A stretch of 64,000 nucleotides of DNA from Chimaeribacter arupi (GCF_002858805.1 NZ_PJZI01000016.1:1-64000), one strand, 5' to 3'; positions 1 through 8,593 are shown, numbered from the stretch's first letter. Made by a program: numbers and translations. Notes: a model not told the origin generated them from the letters alone.

Positions 1-31
1 GGGCATTAAAATTATTGCCGACGAGGACGCA

Positions 32-141
32 GGGCCGGGCGAGCACACAGGGATGTGTGCGAGAGGTACAGCCACGCTGGGAGCGTGTCTGTACCGGCCC
101 GAGCAGCCCGGAGGACGCTGGAGGGAAGCCGCGGGAGCGGC
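32..141. repeat. Cluster of three hairpins with GGG(A) loops
   Basis: Three imperfectly spaced hairpins are visible: GCACACA/TGTGTGC (43-49 with 54-60, loop GGGA), CACGCT/AGCGTG (73-78 with 82-87, loop GGG) nested inside GGTACAG/CTGTACC (65-71 with 89-95), and GCCGC/GCGGC (128-132 with 137-141, loop GGGA). An outer pairing GGGCCGG/CCGGCCC (32-38 with 94-100) could enclose the first two, though it shares two bases with the nested stem. Recurrent loops on different stems suggest a structured repeat element or RNA rather than chance. Its family could not be assigned. Confidence 0.55.
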
Positions 142-178
142 CAATAATTCTGCCGGATCACCCAAAAGCGCGGGGATG

Positions 179-206
179 CAAGGGGCGCGCGCTTACGCGC
201 CCCTTG
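179..206. repeat. Perfect 11-bp inverted repeat
   Basis: CAAGGGGCGCG (179-189) pairs perfectly with CGCGCCCCTTG (196-206) around a 6-nt loop. It has no adjoining T tract, so it is not an obvious intrinsic terminator. It may be part of the same intergenic repeat cluster. Confidence 0.6.
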
Positions 207-458
207 CGCGGTGGCGGCAGCGGAGCCGCAGAAAGACAGCGAACGTTTGCCAACGCAATAAACCTCGATCAAACAGAAACATCGTCATTCATCGCCATTT
301 ATCGTCGCACCGCGTACTTCATGCCCGAGGGGGCAGGGCCGGCGCGCCGGCAGGCCCTGCTCGGTTGAGGCTTGAAAAGCCAGGTAGGCAACTGCATATG
401 AACAACCGAAACAAGCCACTTTACCCGTGGCGGCAGGGGGAGCCGCCTCCCCCAAAAT

Positions 459-854
459 TTACTGTTTCAGCAAATGCTCCACCACCACATGCGTCACTTT
501 CCCTTCATGCTTCACGCGCCCGCTGATCATCACCAGGTCCTCCGGTGTGACCTCGTCACCGTTCCAGCGGTTGCCGCCGACGGTAATCCCGACAGTGCCG
601 GTTTTGTCGCGGAACTCAAACTGGTCCTTGCCGGTTTTCTTGATGATATGGCCTTCCAGCGTCACCCAGGCGTCCTGGCGCATGGTGCGTGCCAGCTCTA
701 CTGTCGCGCCGCGGGCATCTTCAGAACCGCGGATCCCGGCGTCCTGTTTGTGTGCCGGTGGGGCCGGCTCGTCCGCTTTAAAGCCGCCGTTGTCTTCGGC
801 AAAAGCAGGCAGGGTCATCACAGTCAGCAGCGCAGCAATCGTTAACTTTTTCAT
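459..854 (-). CDS. YgiW/YdeI-family periplasmic OB-fold stress protein
   Basis: The 131-aa product has a Sec signal peptide (residues 1-19, basic start, hydrophobic core, AFA cleavage site) followed by a short acidic linker and a bacterial OB-fold (BOF) domain over about residues 60-130, with the family-typical segment ending in ISGRVKHEG. E. coli members YgiW and YdeI are periplasmic stress-tolerance proteins of about 130 aa that protect against peroxide, cadmium or cationic peptides; the exact ligand is not known. A good AGGAG-like site precedes the ATG. The gene appears monocistronic, with a GC-rich hairpin just after its stop. The family is clear; which paralogue it is cannot be decided. 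Confidence 0.88.
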   Translation of the reverse strand: MKKLTIAALLTVMTLPAFAEDNGGFKADEPAPPAHKQDAGIRGSEDARGATVELARTMRQDAWVTLEGHIIKKTGKDQFEFRDKTGTVGITVGGNRWNGDEVTPEDLVMISGRVKHEGKVTHVVVEHLLKQ

Positions 855-1176
855 TCAACTCTCCTTTGTCTCGCTCCGGCACGGCCTGTTTTTCCGCCCG
901 GCTATTTTTATGCTTACCCTTAAGCATGGCACAAAGTCACTGTTTTGCTAGGCAAACCCCTGCCCGGCTTTTTTTGAACTTACCGTGAGCTGTTTCACGC
1001 CCTCACATAAATAATCACGGTTTCTGCATGAGAATTTTTGCCTCCACTCCCGAGACAAGGTAGCATTCACCGCCGTTTTACCGGTTGTTATCAGAGAACA
1101 GGCGCTAATCCCCCAGCCCCAGCAAACGGTTGCCTGGGCCGGGAGGGGCGCCGGCAGACAGGAAATTAGGATATCA
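855..1176. other. Divergent intergenic region ygiW-like / ansP
   Basis: This 322-bp gap separates two divergent genes and must hold both promoters. A ribosome binding site for the minus-strand gene lies at its left edge, and an AGGA (about 1168-1171) lies five bases before the ansP start. No operator could be identified with confidence. Confidence 0.5.
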
Positions 1177-2646
1177 ATGAAATCACATAAGAAATCCGAG
1201 AGTACGCGCCATGCCGCGAAGCGCCGCTGGCTGGACTCTCACGAGGCCGGGTATCACAAAGGCATGGGGAACCGCCAGGTTCAGATGATCGCTATCGGCG
1301 GCTCCATCGGCACCGGGTTGTTCCTCGGGGCCGGGGCGCGGTTACAGATGGCCGGGCCTGCGCTGGCGCTGGTTTATGCGGTATGCGGGCTGTTCTCCTT
1401 CTTCATCCTGCGGGCGCTGGGTGAGCTGGTGCTGCACCGCCCAACCAGCGGCAGTTTCGTCTCTTATGCCCGTGAGTTCCTGGGTGAGAAGGCCTCCTAT
1501 GTCGCAGGCTGGATGTACTTCCTGAACTGGGCGATGACCGGCATCGTGGACATCACCGCCGTGGCGCTCTATATGCACTACTGGGGCGGGTTCGCGGACG
1601 TGCCGCAGTGGATGTTCGCGCTGGGCGCGCTGGCGATCGTGGTGACCATGAACATGATCGGCGTGAAATGGTTCGCGGAGATGGAGTTCTGGTTCGCCCT
1701 GATTAAAGTGGCGGCGATTGTGCTGTTCCTGGTGGTCGGCGTGGTGTTCCTCGGCAGCGGCAAACCGCTGGACGGCAACGTCACCGGCCTGCATCTGATC
1801 TCCGATAACGGCGGGCTGTTCCCGCACGGGCTGCTGCCGGCGCTGGTGCTGGTGCAGGGCGTGGTGTTCGCCTTTGCCGCGGTTGAGCTGGTGGGCACCG
1901 CCGCCGGTGAAACCAAAGACCCGGAAAGCGTGTTGCCGAAAGCGATCAACAGCGTGATCTGGCGTATTGCCCTGTTCTACGTCGGCTCCATTGTGCTGCT
2001 GGTCTGCCTGCTGCCGTGGAACGCCTACCAGGCGGGGCAGAGCCCGTTCGTGACCTTCTTCAGCAAGCTGGGCGTGCCGTATATCGGCAGCATTATGAAC
2101 ATCGTGGTGCTGACCGCGGCGCTCTCCAGCCTGAACTCCGGCCTCTACTCCACCGGGCGCATTCTGCGGTCGCTGTCGATGGGCGGCTCCGCACCGAAGC
2201 TGATGTCAAAAATGAGCAGCCAGCAGGTGCCGTATGCCGGGATCCTGGTCACCGCCGCCGTGTATGTGGTGGGCGTGGTGCTGAACTACTACGTACCGTC
2301 GCAGGTGTTTGAGATTGTGCTGAACGTCGCGTCGCTGGGTATCCTCAGCTCCTGGGCGTTTATCGTGGTCTGCCAGATGAAGTTCCGCAAAGCGGTGAAA
2401 GAGGGCCATGCGAAAGAGGTCTCCTTCAAAATGCCGGGCGCGCCGTTTACCTCCTGGCTGACGCTGGCGTTCCTGCTGGGCGTACTGGTGCTGATGGCGT
2501 TTGACTACCCGAACGGCACCTACACCGTGGCGACCATTCCGGTGCTGGTGATTCTGCTGACGCTGGGCTGGTTCGGCCTGCGCAAACGCGCAGAAGAGGT
2601 GAAAGCGGAGCAACAGGCGCACGAAGCGAAGCACGTCACCGAGTAA
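1177..2646 (+). CDS. ansP: L-asparagine permease AnsP
   Basis: This 489-aa amino acid-polyamine-organocation family transporter aligns in memory with E. coli AnsP almost throughout: the N-terminal HAAKRRWL segment, the substrate motif GSIGTG (42-47), a conserved GARLQMAGPALALVY run and the late VSFKMPGAPFTSWL segment. About twelve membrane helices are apparent. It imports L-asparagine by proton symport across the inner membrane. The charged C-terminus (KAEQQAHEAKHVTE) is shorter than in E. coli. It is a single gene followed directly by a strong terminator. Start ATG with AGGA five bases upstream. Confidence 0.93.
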   Translation: MKSHKKSESTRHAAKRRWLDSHEAGYHKGMGNRQVQMIAIGGSIGTGLFLGAGARLQMAGPALALVYAVCGLFSFFILRALGELVLHRPTSGSFVSYAREFLGEKASYVAGWMYFLNWAMTGIVDITAVALYMHYWGGFADVPQWMFALGALAIVVTMNMIGVKWFAEMEFWFALIKVAAIVLFLVVGVVFLGSGKPLDGNVTGLHLISDNGGLFPHGLLPALVLVQGVVFAFAAVELVGTAAGETKDPESVLPKAINSVIWRIALFYVGSIVLLVCLLPWNAYQAGQSPFVTFFSKLGVPYIGSIMNIVVLTAALSSLNSGLYSTGRILRSLSMGGSAPKLMSKMSSQQVPYAGILVTAAVYVVGVVLNYYVPSQVFEIVLNVASLGILSSWAFIVVCQMKFRKAVKEGHAKEVSFKMPGAPFTSWLTLAFLLGVLVLMAFDYPNGTYTVATIPVLVILLTLGWFGLRKRAEEVKAEQQAHEAKHVTE

Positions 2647-2661
2647 TTTCCCCCCTGATGC

Positions 2662-2686
2662 GGGCGGCCAACCGGCCGCCCTTTTT
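2662..2686 (+). terminator. Intrinsic terminator of ansP
   Basis: An 8-bp GC stem (GGGCGGCC 2662-2669, GGCCGCCC 2674-2681) with a 4-nt loop is followed by five Ts, sixteen bases after the ansP stop. Confidence 0.88.
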
Positions 2687-2726
2687 ATTGGCGGCGAAGG
2701 CTGCCGCTGTCTCCCCGTTTCCCTGC

Positions 2727-3902
2727 TTAATAGCTGCCCGCCGTTTGCAGGCCCCCGAGGCCCCCGAGGCTGGCCGCCGCCCCGATCGCCATCTGCGCAG
2801 TACGCATAATCTGCGGCAAAAAGTGTGAAAGCGCCGCCGCCACAGCCGTGCCCTGTGCAATCATCGCTTCGGCCGAGGCCGCGACCGCCATTTCACTGAG
2901 CAGCGCCGCGGCGGAACCGGCAATCACCGGGGCGAGCCATACCGCCAGCGCCACCACCGCCACGGCGGCTACGCCCACCGCCAGGTAGCCGAGCAGCCGT
3001 TTCAGGTCATCCGGGTTTTGCTGCCAGTACTGGGTGTAACTGTTCAGCGGCAACAGCTCCAGCCGGGTGGCGAGGCGTTGCTGGTTGGCCAGCCATTTGC
3101 GCATATTGACAAACACCTGCTCCGGCACCGCCACCTCGTTGATGCCGGCCTCGTGGTAGCTGTAGAGCAACAGCCCGCGCGCCGGGGCCTCCGGTGGCTC
3201 GTTGACGATGCCGGCAAACGGCATCGGCCGGTAGCGGTAGGTCGGGCCAAAGCAGATCCAGCGAAAGCGGGTGGAGGCGGTAGAGGTGCCCGCCTCAGGG
3301 AACAGCGGCACGATAATCAGCTGCGGCGGGATAATCCAGGGCGCGCCGCTGGCGTCAAACGTCTGCGGAAAGGTGCCGCGCTGGTTCAGACGCAGCAGCG
3401 CCTCTTCCAGCAGGGTTTTGACCGGCCCGCGCAGGATCGCCAGTTTCGGCACCAGGTCGCCTGCAATGGTCTCTCTGGCCTGATCGATGGTGCTGATTTC
3501 CAGCAGCTCACAAAACAGCATCCGGCGCGGAATATCCAGCGCCAGCCCCAGCACATCGGGGCGGATATAGCGCCCCTCTTTCAGCCTGGTGGCCGGTTTG
3601 CCCTGCTTAATCATGTCGCGGTTTTCCACGTTGCGGGCATAGTAGTTGCGCATTTCTGCAACAATGTGTTTCAGCGCCAGGTCCAGCAGCGGGTTGCCGG
3701 TGCCGACCCAGCGGTATTCGGTTTCAAAAAAGACTTCACCCAGCGTATAGCGCTGGAAGAAATTCTCCCGGTACAGTGCCGCCGCGTAAGCCTGGGCAAT
3801 CAGCGGGACCGAGGAGTTGCGCGGCACCGGCCGCTTAAACCCGCCGCATAAGGCATCAAAGGGCGCGCCGTCGCTGGAGACGCTGTCCGGGGCTTCGCTC
3901 AT
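2727..3902 (-). CDS. Hypothetical protein, 391 aa, hydrophobic C-terminus
   Basis: Not recognised. The start chosen is the ATG at 3902, with TGAGG (overlapping the stop of the 970-aa gene) nine bases upstream; translation in this frame further upstream becomes Arg/Ser/Pro-rich and looks like a shadow. Residues 1-300 look soluble and globular, with no signal peptide, a Tyr/Phe/Arg-rich middle (about 213-250) and several helices. Residues about 303-330 form a strong hydrophobic segment rich in Val/Ala, and 340-385 is a second Ala/Gly-rich weakly hydrophobic region, so the C-terminus may insert into a membrane. The gene starts 10 bases after the 970-aa gene on the same strand, so the two are almost certainly co-transcribed and probably act together. 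Codon use looks like the neighbours. Confidence 0.75.
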   Translation of the reverse strand: MSEAPDSVSSDGAPFDALCGGFKRPVPRNSSVPLIAQAYAAALYRENFFQRYTLGEVFFETEYRWVGTGNPLLDLALKHIVAEMRNYYARNVENRDMIKQGKPATRLKEGRYIRPDVLGLALDIPRRMLFCELLEISTIDQARETIAGDLVPKLAILRGPVKTLLEEALLRLNQRGTFPQTFDASGAPWIIPPQLIIVPLFPEAGTSTASTRFRWICFGPTYRYRPMPFAGIVNEPPEAPARGLLLYSYHEAGINEVAVPEQVFVNMRKWLANQQRLATRLELLPLNSYTQYWQQNPDDLKRLLGYLAVGVAAVAVVALAVWLAPVIAGSAAALLSEMAVAASAEAMIAQGTAVAAALSHFLPQIMRTAQMAIGAAASLGGLGGLQTAGSY

Positions 3903-3912
3903 GGTCTGGGCC

Positions 3913-6825
3913 TCACAGCGTGACCGGGTAAGTGGGCAGCGTGGCGTCACTTTGCAGCCACACCAGCGTGGTCGGCAGGGTGAAATCCCAGCCGTTTTGC
4001 GCTTTCGGCTCGACCGGCGCCGCGCCGTAGAGATCGTCCGTGCGTTTTCGGATCTCATAAGCAATCGAGGTGAACTGCGGGTCGTCGAGCGTCGGGGCTT
4101 CGCCGCCCAGCCAGAGTTTGCTGCTGACCGGCAGCGGCGGGGTGGTTTTTTGCAGGAAATAGAGCACGGCGGTGCTGTAGGCCAACGGCACCGGCACAAT
4201 CACCCGCGCCGCACCCGCCTGGAGGAACTGGGCAAACAGCGGGTCCGGGTCGGTCAGATTACTGGTGCTGACCCAATTTTTCTTGCGCCCCCAGAAATAG
4301 GGGTAGAACAGGTAGGTCAGTTGCGGCCAGTCAAACGCCTGCTCGAAGAACTGGATATAACGCCCTTCGCTCAGCGCCTCCAGCGGCTTCAGCTCCGGCA
4401 GGTGTGCAGGTTGATCGGCCGGGCTGGTCATGGCGTTGAACTGGTTGAAATGCTGGCCGGTCATCATGGTGATGCAGAGCTTTTTCAGCTCGCGTTGCTC
4501 AATTTCGCGGTTGGCTGCCGGGTTGCGCCCCTCGATGATCACCGCCCCGGCCTGCGCCTCTGCCTGCGCGATTTTCTGGTCATAGGCGGTTTTCAGGGCC
4601 AGCCAGGCGCTGTAGATTTTCTCAAAGGCGGTGGCCTGCCACTTCTGGTATTTCTCTTTGGTGCGTACGCAGTTGGCGGCCAGGTTAACGGCATAGGCGT
4701 TGATGTCATACCCCACCAGGCTGACCGGCAGGTTGCCGGACGGTGCCAGCGGTTCGTCGGTGAGCTGGTTGAGGTCCAGCGGGGCGAAGCCGTAATTGCT
4801 GCTGCTGCCTTGCAGGGCATGGGTATTGTTCAGCACATGCCAGGCCCATTCCCCCACCTGTACCACGCATTGCGGGTGGTTTTCCCAGGTTAACGCCACT
4901 TTCAGGCTGAACATCGCCAGCCGGTAACCTTCGGGGATCACCACATCTTTAATTGATTTCGACACCGTGGCGCCATTGGCAATCCCGCTCTGGTCAAAGC
5001 TGGTGGAGGCCGTTGTCCAGTAGGGCGGCGGCGGCTCCACGGCGGCGTTATAGCGCCCGGCGAAAATCTGGTAGTTGTCCTCGGTGATGTCCTCAATGCC
5101 CAGCGGCTGGCCGTTGAGGTCAAGGAACGGCACCGGCGGCACGGCACCGGTGGCCGTCACGGCCGCTTTGATCAGCGAGGCGCGGTAATAGGCGGCCGGT
5201 TCCGGCAGGATGAATTCCAGCATCAGGCGGCAGCCATAGTTGTAGATCTGCGCGTGGTATTTTTTGTCCACCCAGCGGTAAACGCCGGTGATATGGCCGC
5301 TGCCGTCTTTGTTGTCGATGCCGTGTTTGTTGGTTTCCTCGGTTTCGTGGAAGGTTTTGTCGGTGCGCTCGGTTTTGACTTTTTTCTGTACCTTGCTGAC
5401 GGCGCGATCCACCAGCTCCTGGGCAAAGCTGCTGCTGTTTTTGCTGGATTCCTCTTTGGCAGTTTTATAGGCGAAATCACCCTGTGCCGTGATCTTGACC
5501 AGCCCATACTGGCCGCTGACCGTCACCCCGGCGCTGAGCGCCATCTCCTCTTTCAGCGTGGCCTCCGTCTCTTTTTTCAGCTCGAACCGGTCGGTGGACT
5601 GGGTATCACGCTCGGTTTCCTGGTTCTCCTCCAGCGAACTGAACAAAATCGTTTCGGTGCGATCCAGCGTGCGGTGGGTACGTTCGCGGAATTCCCCTTT
5701 CAGCACATTTTCAATGTGCGCCACCTCGCCCGGCAGGTAGGCCGCCAGTTGCTGTTTCACCACCAGCAAATCGCCGATGCCGAGCGGCCGGATGCGCCCG
5801 CCCATCTCCACATCGGCAGCCTGTTCCGCACCGGGCAGCACCACGATGCGCCGGGGCGCGGCAATCACTGGCTTCAGTGCCCGGAGGTTGTACTCCTGCG
5901 CCAGCGTGCGCAGGGCGGGGCTGTCAGGCTGCGCGGCGATGTCGCGGGTCAGCGCCTGCAAATGCTGTTGCAGTGCCGCCGTGGCGCGCGGCAGCGGGGT
6001 ATTGTCAGCCAGCGACAGGCGGTTCATCAGCGTGCGGGAGGCGGGGGCCAACACATCACCCAACGGCACCAGGCTGGTCAGCGTCAGGGTGCGGCCATCG
6101 GCACTGCGGGTTTCAGCCGGCCGCCGGGCAGGCGGGGCCTGCCGCGCCGCCGTGAGCAGGGTTTCGGTGGCGGCGTACTCCTCAAACAGCGGGCGCAACG
6201 CCTGCACTGCCGCATGGTGTTGATCCCGCTCTGCGGCGGCCTGTTCAGCCGCGGCCAGCGCCTGGTCTTTCCCCGGTGCGGCAACAAACTCCGCCAGCGC
6301 GGGCGGCACCAGCGGTTGCGCCTGCAACGCCGCCGACGCGGACTGCACATCGGTTAACAGCCCGTCCTGATAGCACTGCAAAAAGTGCAGCAGCCGCAGC
6401 GCGTCCATCGGTTGCTGCAAGCGTGGCCCGGCATCCGGCCCGCTCATCCAGGCGGCGTAGAGGGCATCAAACGCCAGTTCGCGCAGGGTTTGCGGCTTCT
6501 GCCCGTCCAGCAGCGCCTCTGCGCCGCCGGCTTCGGCAAAACCGGGCAGGGTATCGGTGGCGGGCAGCGCGGCATACTCGGCCAGCAGCCGGTCGCGGGC
6601 GGCTTCCAGCGGCGGCAACGGCCGGCGATCCTGTTGTGCTGACCACGCCAGCGCTTGTGCCGGGGTCGCCAGCTCGCGCGCCAGCACCTTCAGGTAACGT
6701 TGGCCTTCCGGCTCCGTGAGGCGCAGGTCAGCAATAAAGTGCAGCGCCCGGCGCGCCGGGGTGAGGAGTTCGGCCGGGCGGACGGCCACAAACCGGAAAA
6801 TGTCAGTGATGATGGGATCGGCCAT
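3913..6825 (-). CDS. Hypothetical protein, 970 aa, multi-segment
   Basis: Not recognised. No signal peptide or long membrane helix is seen. Residues 1-320 are Ala/Leu-rich and helical. Residues 325-390 look like a conserved core (RRIVVLPG, then GDLLVVKQQLAAYLPGEVAHIENV). Residues 385-520 are highly charged and Ser/Thr/Glu/Lys-rich with alternating polar character, which could be coiled coil or amphipathic strands. Residues 520-700 look beta-rich, 705-780 helical, and the C-terminus carries an aromatic segment (YLFYPYFWGRKKNW, 838-851) followed by DPDPLFAQFLQAGAARVIVPV. GAGG lies eight bases before the ATG. It is the first gene of a two-gene unit with the 391-aa gene and is divergent from the Nudix gene. 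A structural or toxin-like secreted assembly is possible, but no function can be claimed. Confidence 0.8.
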   Translation of the reverse strand: MADPIITDIFRFVAVRPAELLTPARRALHFIADLRLTEPEGQRYLKVLARELATPAQALAWSAQQDRRPLPPLEAARDRLLAEYAALPATDTLPGFAEAGGAEALLDGQKPQTLRELAFDALYAAWMSGPDAGPRLQQPMDALRLLHFLQCYQDGLLTDVQSASAALQAQPLVPPALAEFVAAPGKDQALAAAEQAAAERDQHHAAVQALRPLFEEYAATETLLTAARQAPPARRPAETRSADGRTLTLTSLVPLGDVLAPASRTLMNRLSLADNTPLPRATAALQQHLQALTRDIAAQPDSPALRTLAQEYNLRALKPVIAAPRRIVVLPGAEQAADVEMGGRIRPLGIGDLLVVKQQLAAYLPGEVAHIENVLKGEFRERTHRTLDRTETILFSSLEENQETERDTQSTDRFELKKETEATLKEEMALSAGVTVSGQYGLVKITAQGDFAYKTAKEESSKNSSSFAQELVDRAVSKVQKKVKTERTDKTFHETEETNKHGIDNKDGSGHITGVYRWVDKKYHAQIYNYGCRLMLEFILPEPAAYYRASLIKAAVTATGAVPPVPFLDLNGQPLGIEDITEDNYQIFAGRYNAAVEPPPPYWTTASTSFDQSGIANGATVSKSIKDVVIPEGYRLAMFSLKVALTWENHPQCVVQVGEWAWHVLNNTHALQGSSSNYGFAPLDLNQLTDEPLAPSGNLPVSLVGYDINAYAVNLAANCVRTKEKYQKWQATAFEKIYSAWLALKTAYDQKIAQAEAQAGAVIIEGRNPAANREIEQRELKKLCITMMTGQHFNQFNAMTSPADQPAHLPELKPLEALSEGRYIQFFEQAFDWPQLTYLFYPYFWGRKKNWVSTSNLTDPDPLFAQFLQAGAARVIVPVPLAYSTAVLYFLQKTTPPLPVSSKLWLGGEAPTLDDPQFTSIAYEIRKRTDDLYGAAPVEPKAQNGWDFTLPTTLVWLQSDATLPTYPVTL

Positions 6826-7045
6826 ACCGATACCTCACAAGGGAAAGGGAAGGGATCCTGGGTGCGCGGCTCCTGAGGGCTAAGCGTAGCAGGCCGCCGC
6901 CCGGCCGGGTGGCGCAGGGGCACCATGCATTACTTCTGCTCATCCAGCGGCCGCAGGCGCAGGGTGCCGGGCGGGAAAAAGCCGTTGAAGCCGCACGCTT
7001 TCCATGCTGTTATCAGGCTTTCTCCCTTTTGACAGGAGCCGCACC

Positions 7046-7681
7046 GTGGATCAGATGCATGAAAATAATTGGTTACGCCGGGCAAAGAAATTGTATGCCA
7101 TCGCCTCAACCGGGCTGCACTACTGCCGGGACGAGTTTGACCGCGAACGCTATGAGGAGATCGCGGCGATCGCCCGCGGTATGCTGGCAGACATCACCGA
7201 TGTGCCGGTGGACCGCATTGAGGGCATTTACGCTGACAGCGGGCAGGGTTACGCCACGCCGAAAATTGATGTGCGCGCGGCGATCATCGAGCACGGCAAA
7301 ATTGTGCTGGTGCGTGAGAAATCAGACGGCCTCTGGACGCTGCCGGGCGGCTTCGCGGAAATCGGCCTGTCGCCGCGCGAGAACGTGGTGAAAGAGGTGC
7401 TGGAGGAGGCGGGCGTCACGGTGGAAGTGCAGGTGCTCTACAGCATCCGCCACAAGGCGAAACACGCCTACACCCCGGATATCCTGGACTTTTACAAACT
7501 CTTTTTCCTCTGCCGCCGGGTCGATACCACGCCTTACCAGGCCGGGGCAGAGACGCTGGAGGTCGGGCTGTTCGCACCGGAAGAGTTGCCCGGCCTCTCC
7601 ACCCTGCGGGTGATTGAGGCGGACATTCTCGACGCCTTCAGTTACGCCCTCAGCCCGGTGCCGACCATGGTGATCGACTGA
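7046..7681 (+). CDS. Nudix hydrolase
   Basis: The GTG at 7046 is preferred because AGGAG (7034-7038) lies seven bases upstream; it gives 211 aa, and ATG 7055 is an alternative. An N-terminal helical domain (about 1-65) precedes the Nudix fold, the arrangement of ADP-ribose or related nucleotide pyrophosphatases with an N-terminal Nudix_N-type region. The Nudix box lies at about 101-124 (GGFAEIGLSP...KEVLEEAG). It keeps the catalytic EE...EE core as KEVLEEAG but has Leu in place of the glutamate at G-x5-E and Lys for Arg of RE. The substrate is unknown. The stop abuts the stop of the convergent SDR gene with no spacer. Confidence 0.85.
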   Translation: MDQMHENNWLRRAKKLYAIASTGLHYCRDEFDRERYEEIAAIARGMLADITDVPVDRIEGIYADSGQGYATPKIDVRAAIIEHGKIVLVREKSDGLWTLPGGFAEIGLSPRENVVKEVLEEAGVTVEVQVLYSIRHKAKHAYTPDILDFYKLFFLCRRVDTTPYQAGAETLEVGLFAPEELPGLSTLRVIEADILDAFSYALSPVPTMVID

Positions 7682-8458
7682 TCACGCCCCGCGGTAGATC
7701 GGCGCGCCTGCCGGGGCGCCGGTGAGGCCGCCATCCACCACAATCTCCTGGCCGGTGATGTAGGCGGCCTCGTCTGAGGCGAGGAACAGCACGGCATTCG
7801 CCAGCTCCGCGGCATCCCCCATCCGCGCCAGCGGCACGCTGCGGGCGATCGACGCCTCCAGTTGCGCCATGCCGGCGGCGTCTGCCGGGTCAACCGACCA
7901 GATCGGCGTGCGCGTGGCACCCGGCGTCACCTGATTGACGCGGAATTGGCGCGGGGCCAGCTCTGCCGCCAGCACCCTGGTCATCGACCGCACCGCGGCT
8001 TTTGATGCGGCATAGGCCGAAAAGCCGGGCATCCCCAGCGATGCATGCACCGACCCATTCAGAATAATCGACGCCCCCCGGTTCAGGTACGGCAGCGCGG
8101 CCTGCACGGTGAGAAACACCCCGGTGACGTTGATCGCCAGGATCTGCGCGAACGCCGCCGCAGGGGTATCGTCGACCGGTGTCGCGCCGCCCACCCCGGC
8201 ATTGGCGAATACGCTGTCCAGCGCGCCGAACTGCTGCGTGGCGGTGGCGAGGGCCGCCGCCAGGGCGGCCGGGTCCTGCGTATCGGCGGTAAGCGCCAGC
8301 GCGTTCGGCCCCAGTTCCGCCGCCGCCTGTGCCAGCGTCTGTGGGTTACGCCCGGTAATGGCGACGCGGGCACCCTGTTCAATAAACAGTCTGGCCGTCG
8401 CCAGCCCGATGCCGCTGTTCCCGCCGGTGATAAACGCCGTTTTGCCTTGTAATCTCAT
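7682..8458 (-). CDS. SDR-family NAD(P)-dependent oxidoreductase
   Basis: This 258-aa classical short-chain dehydrogenase has the cofactor motif TGGNSGIG (11-18), NAG (86-88), catalytic Ser136, Tyr149 and Lys153 (YAASK), and the C-terminal strand ending in ITGQEIVVDGG typical of the family. The Arg in TGRNP (about 37) after the second strand suggests NADP preference (inference). It is divergent from an HxlR regulator with a shared 135-bp intergenic region holding an inverted repeat. Such HxlR-SDR pairs often respond to reactive aldehydes or quinones. The substrate is unknown. Confidence 0.88.
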   Translation of the reverse strand: MRLQGKTAFITGGNSGIGLATARLFIEQGARVAITGRNPQTLAQAAAELGPNALALTADTQDPAALAAALATATQQFGALDSVFANAGVGGATPVDDTPAAAFAQILAINVTGVFLTVQAALPYLNRGASIILNGSVHASLGMPGFSAYAASKAAVRSMTRVLAAELAPRQFRVNQVTPGATRTPIWSVDPADAAGMAQLEASIARSVPLARMGDAAELANAVLFLASDEAAYITGQEIVVDGGLTGAPAGAPIYRGA

Positions 8459-8472
8459 GCTGCACCTCTAAA

Positions 8473-8518
8473 TGGTTTAATAATAAAACCAGATGATTTT
8501 TAGCAGTAGTGGTTTTAT
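8473..8518. promoter_or_regulatory. Candidate HxlR operator
   Basis: ATAAAACCA (8483-8491) and TGGTTTTAT (8510-8518) form a perfect 9-bp inverted repeat across 18 bases, and TGGTTT (8473-8478) adds a third half-site, making TGGTTT/AAACCA with 8486-8491. They lie between the divergent SDR and HxlR genes, where an autoregulatory operator would be expected. Binding by the HxlR protein is inferred from position. Confidence 0.55.
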
Positions 8519-8593
8519 CATGCAACCAGAAACTGACATGAACGCGGTGAAAAAATACCGCGCTGAAATAACCTGTTGAAAAGAAAGAGCCTG

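Larger units (their letters stand above)
1..458. other. Non-coding stretch rich in hairpins
   Basis: No convincing gene lies here. Open frames on both strands are Arg/Ala/Pro-rich, lack ribosome binding sites and overlap each other. The stretch holds a cluster of GGGA-loop hairpins (about 32-141), a perfect 11-bp inverted repeat (179-206) and a GC-rich hairpin (434-456) just beyond the stop of the minus-strand ygiW-like gene. The remainder shows nothing recognisable. Confidence 0.6.

Noticed and set aside
15-526. Overlapping frames at the left end of the window
   Set aside because: Several mutually overlapping frames on both strands run through hairpins; none has family resemblance or start signals.
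3903-4199. N-terminal extension of the 391-aa protein
   Set aside because: The extra part overlaps the 970-aa gene in another frame and is Arg/Ser/Pro-rich; ATG 3902 has a proper upstream GAGG.
5254-6357. 367-codon plus-strand frame opposite the 970-aa gene
   Set aside because: Gln/Arg/Gly-rich with no ribosome binding site; the minus-strand frame is longer, has a good start and couples with its neighbour.
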